From Phaeoceros laevis (lineage: Eukaryota > Anthocerotophyta > Anthocerotopsida > Notothyladales), in NCBI GenBank assembly GCA_049999765.1, contig JBNGIQ010007694.1, positions 1-21,448 of the forward strand: a stretch of DNA of 21,448 nt, given 5' to 3'. The notes beneath the pieces are model-generated. The model did no database searches, was not told the origin of the DNA, and was given only the letters and a program-made list of their open reading frames with translations. Of this stretch, positions 1 through 7,579 are shown piece by piece (position 1 is the first letter of the stretch; each line of letters opens with the position of its first letter). A program made the position numbers and the translations under genes.

Positions 1-799
1 GAGAACACGTTGTGAAATGCGCTGAGAAACCCTAGCAATCACGGTCAATCATGACCAAGAAAATTTACTGGGTATGTAAACAAGCACTTAAAAAAACACA
101 GGTGTTGGCAGCGGATTGGAGCAAGACGTGAGGACTGAAGGCTGTCAGGCACCACCAGCCTCGAAGGGTAGGTGAGGACCTGACAAGTCTGACATCGCCA
201 CATCGGCGCCACGGCAGCTCCTAGGTGGATTACGGACCGCGTCACCACGGGCGTATGTAAAATGCATTTAGACCGGCCTGCCAATCGTTGTCCGGCACTT
301 GGATACCGGCGGTCGAGTGTAAAACCACCCTCAGGGTAAAGGGGCTTTAAGATGTAGCTACAAACTCGCTGCTTCTGCTCACGGAAGCGGCTGGTTGTTC
401 GACTTCTTGGTAAGGGCCGTTTCATATACAGCCCCCAAACACAGTCAGCACGCGCGGATTGGCGGAGAGCGCTGCTATGCGAAACCAGCCGGAGAAACCC
501 TCAAGTGACGTGGGCGCCACATCCTGCACCCAAATGTGGAGAGAGAAGAGGGTCACTCGAAGTGACCCTCTTCTCTCTCATGGTCGCCCCCAACGTCTTA
601 CGGCCAACGATGTCGCGCCACATAAGCAGTTGTAGGTCCCACGCGAACAGGTCAAGGGAGGCAAATGGCGGGAAGGGAAAGCGGGGTCCCGGCATCAATC
701 AGTGCTCACATCAGCGGGAAAGCCTCTCTGTAGCACGTGAGTGAGCCGTATTTGCTGAGCGTCTTTTTTCCACAGTGCTTGCGACAGTGCTCCGGATCC
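1..799. other. No recognisable gene at left edge
   Basis: I see no protein family, RNA gene or splice pattern here. The open frames on both strands (for example a 126-codon one on the minus strand at 45-425) have no recognisable domain and look like chance frames. The only clear structure is the perfect hairpin at 539-579, listed separately. Confidence 0.5.
539..579. repeat. Perfect 19-bp inverted repeat (hairpin)
   Basis: Two 19-base arms (539-557 and 561-579) are exact reverse complements separated by three bases (CGA). The left arm contains GAGAGAAGAGGGTCACT. It is AG-rich and lies outside any recognised gene. The hairpin is too short for a normal plant miRNA precursor and no transposon terminal features are visible around it. 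Function unknown. Confidence 0.85.
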
Positions 800-1511
800 A
801 TGGACGCCATGCAGTCCTTCTCAAGTTTGCTCAATGACGAGCTCAATGACGACACCGACATGGGCACAAATGGCGATCCAGCTTCAGTCGCTCCATCACC
901 TGCTCTCCACGCGCCCAGGATCTCATCAAGGATCATTTCTTCATCATGTCCTGTACCAGAGTCGGGGATTTCGTCGTCATCACCTGTTCCATACTCTTGG
1001 ATTCCATCGTCACATCCAGTGGCCTCAGCATTTGGGGCTCCTTCTCAAGTAGGCCGTGTGAGCATCCCTTGGATGCCACCCCCCCCAGTTTTCAGCAGGT
1101 ACTGCGCATGCAATGAATTATGAGCAATTCTCTGCGTATGGCCAGGTGCTACCAACTGGTTATGTGAATTCTAATAACCAGGCTGCTCAAGTGGTGGGTG
1201 GAGGACCTGGTTATGTCATTTCGAACCAGGCTGCTCAAGTGGTGGATGCAGGATCTGGTTCAGTGAATCCGAACCAGGCTGGAGCCAGCGGACAGAATGC
1301 TGGTCAGGGTCATTCACAAGGTGTTGAACATCACGAAAACCTGGTGCCTACCAAAGCTCGTGGTAGGAAAAGGAAGGCCGGGCCCAACAACGCTAGAAGA
1401 AAAACAGTGCAAGCTAACCGTCCTGTGACTGAGTTACCTGGTACCACAGCACAGATGGAGTATGGATTGCTGAAGATTACGAGCTCGATTGTACATGTGA
1501 GTTCGGATTGA
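800..1511 (+). CDS. Hypothetical low-complexity protein, frame broken at a C8 run
   Basis: I do not recognise a family. From the ATG at 800 the frame encodes a Ser/Pro-rich stretch beginning MDAMQSFSSLLNDEL and runs to Pro codons at 1076-1087. The sensible continuation (PPQFSAGTAHAMNYEQFS) is in the next frame, so one base too many in the run of eight C at 1079-1086, or an unseen intron, separates the two halves. The second half (ATG 1113 onward if independent) holds a 16-residue repeat (NQAAQVV core) and then a basic patch, KARGRKRKAG, that resembles a nuclear localisation signal or AT-hook. It ends at a TGA at 1509-1511. The composition resembles the N-terminus of a plant transcription-factor-like or domesticated transposase protein, but no DNA-binding domain follows. 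It may be a 5' exon, a pseudogene or a chance frame. Confidence 0.3.
1176..1290 (+). repeat. 48-bp direct repeats within hypothetical frame
   Basis: The motif AACCAGGCTG recurs at 1176, 1224 and 1272, exactly 48 bases apart. The first two units are nearly identical over most of their length and the third is partial. In the second frame they encode 16-residue units with the core NQAAQVV. The multiple-of-three period argues weakly that the frame is or was coding. Confidence 0.75.
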
Positions 1512-2445
1512 ACTTGTTTACTTCGAGGCCGGAAGGCACGAAGGCTCGATGGCGCGAAATGAAGAAGGCTGGCCGAGTAATGGCGGCAATGGAACCAGGC
1601 CAGCATGGTCAGCCCCGACATTGATCTCGGAATGGAACCAGTGGCAACCCGGGAAAGAATGGCAGTTCAATGGCACGGTCAAAAAACCTAGTATGAAAGC
1701 ACCACCCCACCCCCAAACCCTCAAACACATCCTCGCGTCCTAGTCACACCCCCTAAACGGCCTAGGGGTGGGGTGATATGTGAACTCGGCCTAATATTAC
1801 TAGATAAGTTGCTGGAACCCGTTGTACGTAGAAGGGCCCAATATATCCAGGACAGATCAAACGTACTACGCACTCATCCCCTAATGCGCTGCTCAGATTC
1901 TTGCAGCTGTCAGGTAGGGACCCTGGTTGACACCGGTGTGCTTGACGGCAATACTGGACGCTTTGTAATGGATAAGGCGGACATCATAGATTGCCGCCGA
2001 AAGTGTTCAGCCGAAGCTGCTCCTCTCGTCCTGTTTGGCCAATATTGCGGGCCCTTGAATGCCCTGTTACCGCAACCATACTGAACTCCAACGGCATAGG
2101 TCAAATTTAGTTCTGCATAGCTGTGCGCAAACTTGGTCGTTTGAAGAAGAAACCAGATGTAACAGCAGGGTGATGGCCAGACGGACTCCCAGTCAGTTCG
2201 TCATGGGCACCAGTTCCGACATCGCCTCAGAGCTCTAGGTGAGCTGGTACGCAGTTGACACGGTATGCAAACAGTGCACGCTGTCCAAAGCATGCCTTGG
2301 TATAGACTGTTGGCCTCCGTCCAAAAGCAGGGGACATGCTAGTCGTAGTAGATGGAGTGATGTGATTCTCAAACACAGTAAACACAAGGGGTCGAACTTC
2401 ACAAATGCGGTGAGGACCAGCTCGTGAAGATCGTGCTTTGATGAG
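1512..2445. other. Intergenic; no recognisable gene
   Basis: The small open frames here (for example 1773-2084 +, 103 codons) show no recognisable family. The last few hundred bases should hold the promoter and 5' untranslated region of the PPR gene, but I see no convincing core element. The long minus-strand frame at 2235-2987 overlaps the start of the PPR gene and looks like a shadow. Confidence 0.4.
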
Positions 2446-5400
2446 ATGGTTTTCAGCTCGTGGCAGCTGGAAGTCCGGCTGACCACACCGGGTTTGATTG
2501 CCAATTTGCCACCCATCTCCGCACTGCGTAGAATGCAAGGACTAACTGAGTGTGGCGGGTTTGAAGCCCTGAGCATCTTACCAGGGCAGGTGGGCTGTGG
2601 GCAAAGCCAAGCAGGGGAAGGAATGTTGTCAGCAGAGCTGCAGGGATTTCTATGGCAAGCGCTTTTCTCAGATCCGGCACAGTGGTGGCACAGCAGTCGG
2701 AGCAAGTCGGCTTCCCAGCATCCTGATTTTAGGCACAAGAGGTCCAAGGGTGGCCCGTGGCTAGAGAATCGGCAAAGGCCGGCTTGGGGCTCGCAGCTAG
2801 ATAAGTGGGACGCTGGCATCAACAGGCCTCCTGAGTCTGTGTCCACCTCAGGGCGAGGAGCTTCTGCAGCGAATGAGGGTCTATTAGAGATGGAAATGTG
2901 CAGGAAACTATGCGACGATGGACGGGTTACAGAGGCTGTTGATGCACTGCACTTTCTGGTGCAACGAGGATGCCATGTCCCCAGCAATCTTTTCTACCGT
3001 GTCCTCAAGACGTGCATCGCACACAGGGACCTGGTCCTGGGCAGGCGCATTCATGTTCTTACTATCCAAAGTGGGCATGAAGGAGACGCATTTTTGGCCA
3101 CCCACCTTATCGGTCTTTATGCTTCCCGTGGGATGTTGGAGGAGGCAATGCGAGTTTTTTCCGAAGTCTCTACTCCGGACGCCTATAACTGGGCTTCCAT
3201 CATCTTCGCCTATGCTAGACGCGGAGAGCCTGCCCAGGCTATACGACTGTACAGGCAGATGCGTGATTCAACTGTCAAACCCGACAACCGTATCTATGTA
3301 GCAGTTCTTAAGGCTTGTGCCACTGCAGGAGATTTAGCTGCCGGCAAGGAAGTCCATGCTCATATTCTTGCGAGCTCAGAGAAGCCAGACATTTTTGTTT
3401 TGAATGGGCTGCTTCATATGTACGCAAAGTGTAGGAGCTTAGAGGATGCTCAACGAGTGTTTAACAGTCTTCCAGACAAAGATGTGGTGACATGGACTGC
3501 GATGATAGCAGGTTATACCCAGCAGGGCCTGGGTCAAGAAGCCCTTGGTCTTTACAGTGGTATGCTGCAGGAAGGCCTGTCTCCTCCAGATTCTGTTACA
3601 TTTTTATGCCTTCTGCAGGCATGTGCCAGTGTAGGTGTAGGAGCTCTTGACGAGGGAAAGCAGCTTCATGCAAAGATTGAAGAACGAGGACTGCAAAATG
3701 ATGTGGTTCTAGGCGGCGGCTTGATAAATATGTATGTGAAGTGCGGCAGCGTAGAGGATGCTCGCAAAACTTTTGACCGACTTCCAGGCAGGAACGTTGT
3801 TACATGGACCGCTATGATTGGGGGTTATGCCCAGCAGGGGATGGGTCACAAAGCCCTTTGTCTGTACAGTACTATGCAACAGGAGGGCCTCTCTTATCCA
3901 AATTCTGTTACATTCATGTGCCTCCTACAGGCATGTGCTAGTGTAGGTGTAGAAGCTCTGCATACAGGAAAGCTGCTCCATGCGCAGATTGAAGAACAAG
4001 GACTGCAAGATGATGTGGGTCTAGGCGGCAGCTTAGTTAGCATGTATGCAAAGTGCGGTAGTATAGAGGATGCTCGGGGCATGTTTGATAGGCTTCCAGA
4101 CAAGAATGTGGTTACATGGACCGCGATGATTGCAGGTTATGCCCAGCAGGGGATGGGTCAGGAAGCCCTTAGTTTGTACAGCAGAATGCTGTTGGAAGGC
4201 CTCTCTCCTCCAGACTCTGTTACATTTGTGTGCCTCCTTCAGGCATGTGCTAGTGTAGGTGTGGGAGCTCTGCATGAGGGGAAGCAGCTTCATGCACAGA
4301 TTGAAGAGCAAGGACTGCAACATGATGTAGGTCTAGGCTGCAGCTTGGTTAACATGTATGCAAAGTGCGGGAGCTTAGACGTTGCTCGCAGTCTGTTCAA
4401 CAGACTTCCAAAGCGAGATGTGGTGACTTGGAATGCGATGCTTGGAGGTTATGCCCAGCAGGGTATGGGCCAGGAAGCTCTTAGTCTTTACAGTAGTATG
4501 GAACAGGAATGCCTCTCTCCTCCCAGCTTAGTTACATTTGTGTGCCTCCTACAGGCATGTGCTTGCGTAGGTGTAGGAGCTCTGCATCAGGGAAAGCAGC
4601 TTCACGCACAGATTGACAAACAAGGACTGCAGGATGATGTAGTTCTAGGCTGCAGCTTGGTCAACATGTATGCGAAGTGCGGTAGCTTAGAGGATGCTCG
4701 CAGCATTTTTGACAAACTTCCAGATCGAAATGTGGTTACATGGACGGCGATGATTGCAGGTTATGCGCAACAGGGAATGTGTCAGGAAGCCCTTGATCTT
4801 TACTGTATTATGCAACATGAAGGCCTGTCTGTTCCAGATTCTCATACATTAGTGAGCCTCCTACAGGCATGTGCGAATGTAGCAGGCCTACCTTTGGGAA
4901 AGCAGCTCCATACACAGATCAAGGAGCGAGGAATGCAGGCTGATGCGGTTGTGGGAGCTGCACTGGTGAACATGTATGCAAAGTGCGGGAGCATACTTGA
5001 TTCTCAGGAGGTGTTTGATTCGTTGCCTGAAAGGACGATTGAGGCATGGGGTGCACTGATTGGAGGATACACCCGCCAAGGAGACAGTGAGGTTGTGTTT
5101 GCCCTGGTCGACAGAATGAGGCTGGAGGGGATACAGCCGGATGGCATCACGTTTCTTAGTGTGCTGACAGTCTGCAGTCATGCAGGTCTAGTAGACAAAG
5201 GTCGAAAGTACTTTGAGGTGATGAGAACTAATTATGGCATCAGTCGCACCGTAGAGCACTACACATGCATGATGGATCTGCTTGGCCGTTCAGGTCATCT
5301 GGATGAGGCTCTGCAGATGGCCAAGACTATGCCTTTTCGACCTACTGCTTCAGTGTGGCACACGCTGTTGGGTGCTTGTTGGAAATGGAATAACATCGGG

Positions 5401-5658
5401 ATTGGGCAACAGGCTTTTGATTTTGCAGTGAGGTTGGATGCAAAGGACGCTGGAGCGTATGTGCTGATGTCCAACATTTATGCAAAGGCTCAGATGTGGG
5501 AGAAGGCAGAGGAGATGCAGGCAAGGAGAAAGAAATATGGGGCATGGAAGGAGCCAGGCCAGTGCTGGTGGACTGACATGGGAGGAGTGGTGCACACATT
5601 TGTAGCTGGGGACCAGAAGCCTCCGGTCAGTGAAGATACTTACTATGCACGAGTGTAA
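2446..5658 (+). CDS. PLS-class pentatricopeptide repeat protein, E2 subgroup, no DYW domain
   Basis: This is a 1070-residue single-exon protein. PLS-class PPR proteins bind organelle RNA and specify C-to-U editing or other processing in plastids or mitochondria. Residues 1-145 look like an unstructured targeting region; Met30 and Met60 are alternative starts. PPR motifs run from about 146, with repeated P (VVTWTAMI), L (LLQACASVG) and S (MYAKCGS) signatures. Five tandem PLS triplets begin at residues 348, 452, 556, 660 and 764. Final P2-L2-S2-like motifs from about 866 are followed by E1 and E2 motifs, including a PG-box-like KEPGQCWW and VHTFVAGD. The protein stops after SEDTYYARV, just where a DYW deaminase would begin, and no DYW sequence is readable downstream. 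It is therefore an E2-type factor needing a deaminase in trans, or a truncated DYW gene. Single-exon structure is typical of many land-plant PPR genes. The compartment is not certain. Confidence 0.93.
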   Translation: MVFSSWQLEVRLTTPGLIANLPPISALRRMQGLTECGGFEALSILPGQVGCGQSQAGEGMLSAELQGFLWQALFSDPAQWWHSSRSKSASQHPDFRHKRSKGGPWLENRQRPAWGSQLDKWDAGINRPPESVSTSGRGASAANEGLLEMEMCRKLCDDGRVTEAVDALHFLVQRGCHVPSNLFYRVLKTCIAHRDLVLGRRIHVLTIQSGHEGDAFLATHLIGLYASRGMLEEAMRVFSEVSTPDAYNWASIIFAYARRGEPAQAIRLYRQMRDSTVKPDNRIYVAVLKACATAGDLAAGKEVHAHILASSEKPDIFVLNGLLHMYAKCRSLEDAQRVFNSLPDKDVVTWTAMIAGYTQQGLGQEALGLYSGMLQEGLSPPDSVTFLCLLQACASVGVGALDEGKQLHAKIEERGLQNDVVLGGGLINMYVKCGSVEDARKTFDRLPGRNVVTWTAMIGGYAQQGMGHKALCLYSTMQQEGLSYPNSVTFMCLLQACASVGVEALHTGKLLHAQIEEQGLQDDVGLGGSLVSMYAKCGSIEDARGMFDRLPDKNVVTWTAMIAGYAQQGMGQEALSLYSRMLLEGLSPPDSVTFVCLLQACASVGVGALHEGKQLHAQIEEQGLQHDVGLGCSLVNMYAKCGSLDVARSLFNRLPKRDVVTWNAMLGGYAQQGMGQEALSLYSSMEQECLSPPSLVTFVCLLQACACVGVGALHQGKQLHAQIDKQGLQDDVVLGCSLVNMYAKCGSLEDARSIFDKLPDRNVVTWTAMIAGYAQQGMCQEALDLYCIMQHEGLSVPDSHTLVSLLQACANVAGLPLGKQLHTQIKERGMQADAVVGAALVNMYAKCGSILDSQEVFDSLPERTIEAWGALIGGYTRQGDSEVVFALVDRMRLEGIQPDGITFLSVLTVCSHAGLVDKGRKYFEVMRTNYGISRTVEHYTCMMDLLGRSGHLDEALQMAKTMPFRPTASVWHTLLGACWKWNNIGIGQQAFDFAVRLDAKDAGAYVLMSNIYAKAQMWEKAEEMQARRKKYGAWKEPGQCWWTDMGGVVHTFVAGDQKPPVSEDTYYARV
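3487..5040 (+). repeat. Tandem 312-bp PLS triplet repeats inside PPR gene
   Basis: The codons for V-T-W recur at 3487, 3799, 4111, 4423 and 4735, exactly 312 bases (104 codons) apart, then at 5041 after 306 bases. The units are P (36), L (37) and S (31) motifs. The first four share a two-residue insertion in the L motif (VGVGAL or VGVEAL where the last has VAGLPL). Long stretches are nearly identical at the DNA level, which points to recent unequal exchange or slippage within the gene. Confidence 0.92.
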
Positions 5659-6038
5659 CCTCTGGGGATAGGCATTGACAGTATGCAAAGTTTTGAAACT
5701 TGTCAAGTTTTCTGTCCTAGAAATCCGGCCATCATTCTGCAGATTTGATGGCTGACCGCATTGATGAATTCGGAGCAGCGACGGTAGGTCCACGCTACTG
5801 GGCTTGGGACAAAAATGCATGGATTTGCAAAACTCACGGCTTCAAAGCTGCAACGCCACGGTTGAAGCTGCGACAGACTGCAAGTGAGTGGATAGTTTCA
5901 GCAGCCCCTGATCTACTTGAACATTCACAGTCCCAGGCTGATTAGTTGAAGTTTTGAATCGCTTGACAGGTACCTGGCTGGCTCACTTGTCACAAGCACA
6001 GCCCTAGCGGGAGCGCCCTGCGGAGTCTGTGATCATCC
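5659..6038. other. Intergenic between PPR and BLOS1 genes
   Basis: This stretch should hold the PPR 3' untranslated region and the BLOS1 promoter. An open frame at 5745-5945 (+, 66 codons) has no recognisable domain and does not resemble a DYW deaminase. A TGA at 6030-6032 lies in frame just upstream of the BLOS1 ATG and supports that start. Confidence 0.5.
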
Positions 6039-6608
6039 ATGGGCAATTTGGAGGCCGATTTTGCCGCTCTGGTGCAATCCCATGCGAAGCTCAACCTAGC
6101 GGCAAAGCAACGGGCTGGTGCGTGTGGTTACGCCTGATCCGGGCGGTGAGGAAATGTGGTTTCTCCTCCTGCCCCTAGGGCTCTGCAGCAACTCATGTAT
6201 ACCGTGTGTGGTGGTGGTGCCGCAGACAGAGCTAAGAGCGAGGCACTGGCAGCAGGGTCTGTTGCAGCGGACCTTTTTGTGGATTGCGTGAACGCAGGGG
6301 TGCAGGAGGTGTTCATCAACGAAAAACGCATTGAGCTGGAAGCCAGAGCCCTCAAAGACACCGTGCAGAAGTTCAGTTTCCACTCAAACCAGTGGCTGAC
6401 AGTGTTTCAGGAGTTCGACTCTGCCCTCAAGGTGAGTGGATCAGCCACCTGGTTCACTTGCTCGAGATTACAAACACATCTTAATGGCTCTTGAATGTAG
6501 CAGGAGATTGGTGACTTCGAAAATTGGATCAAAGTGATGGAAAAAGACTGCGAGATCATCGGTACTGCCCTGAAGGAGATCAGTTCTGCATCGAAAATAT
6601 CAAGATGA
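6039..6608 (+). CDS. BLOS1: BLOC-1 subunit 1 (BLOS1, GCN5L1-like), three exons
   Basis: The spliced product is 129 residues. Exons are 6039-6117, 6226-6431 and 6504-6608; introns are 108 bp (GTGCGT...CAG) and 72 bp (GTGAGT...CAG), and the phases join exactly. BLOS1 is a small coiled-coil subunit of BLOC-1. In Arabidopsis it is linked to endosome-to-vacuole transport, including turnover of auxin carriers, and in animals BLOC-1 works with AP-3 in lysosome-related organelles. Family hallmarks seen are LFVDCVNAGVQEVFINEKRI, then NQWL and, across the second junction, the ALK / EIGDFENWIK match. The length is normal for the family. The start is set by an in-frame stop nine bases upstream and by conservation of the N-terminal helix (LVQSHAKLN). 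The first intron's acceptor is less certain, but it is the only nearby AG giving the right phase and a family-like join. Confidence 0.92.
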
Positions 6609-7579
6609 GCACCAAGACCTATCAATGTCGAAGAGAATCGTGCCTTTGATTGACCATGTGTAACCGAATTCAATACCCCATGGAAATATGTTGGCATTTG
6701 AAGCAAACAGTCGGTAGACATCACCATGTCTGCGGAACTTTGCTCTACTTTCTCCTCCACAAATAAAACACAAGGAATACCACAATCCGGTAATCGACTC
6801 CGATGTCTTCAGGAATTTATAACATCACCCTCGAGCTCGTCTTCTTGTTCAGAATCTTCTCTACATACGAGGATGTGATGAAGCCTACCCTGTAGCTTCA
6901 GCCACAGCAAATAAAAACTTCTCTCCTGCAAGAGCCAGGACTGCATATGTCGACCGATTCCGTTATTAGCCAGGGCTATGTCGACCCCCAGCAGTATGAT
7001 TCGGTTATCGTTGGACAGCTCTGGACCGATAACATGCCTGCAGAAGATAAGTTGCTACATGACGTTTCATTTCAGTAAATAGCACCACCTTGCGACTCGC
7101 TAATGTTTTGACATTCATTAGAACGTTGGATATTTCGATTCCGCCCATTGAAACGTCACTTTATCAATCCCCAACAAATTCATCTACTGACTACTGATTA
7201 GGAAACATCACCCACCCCGACAGTCTAATTCCATTTTGTACTTAATTTGTAGGCTCCGAAGAACCTGGCCCAAAAAAAGGGTAAGCCGCTTTTCGTATCC
7301 CGCACACGGTATTCTTTAGTAAAAGGCGAAAGAATAGTTCGCTTTGAGCTGAACACGCGGCACTATAAGTCTTCAACGTGGGCCCTTGCGTATTTGTAAT
7401 ATAAAATTGGCTACACACATTTCGTAAGGCGTGTGGGGTATAAGTCCATTCTCGGGTCTTCGCGGTTATCTATCTGTCACTCACCAACAGAGACATTTGT
7501 TGACCTCGTAAACCAGTAAGGTTTGGTCGTGGTAGGAATTTCCTTCATTGCTTCCTGAAACCCGCCAAGTGTTGGGTTG
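6609..7579. other. Intergenic; no recognisable gene
   Basis: This holds the BLOS1 3' untranslated region and then AT-richer sequence in which I recognise no gene, RNA or repeat. Short minus-strand frames at 6407-6785 overlap BLOS1 exons or its tail and look like shadows. Confidence 0.5.

Noticed and set aside
1744-1776. Imperfect inverted repeat around CACCCCCTAAACGG
   Set aside because: The arms are C/G-rich with mismatches and only about eight pairs, which is within chance expectation.
2235-2987. 250-codon minus-strand open frame
   Set aside because: It overlaps the N-terminal part of the PPR gene and has no recognisable domain; the PPR frame continues for 1070 codons.
5745-5945. Possible DYW-domain remnant after the PPR gene
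   Set aside because: The translation has no HxE or CxxC zinc motifs and no DYW-like ending.
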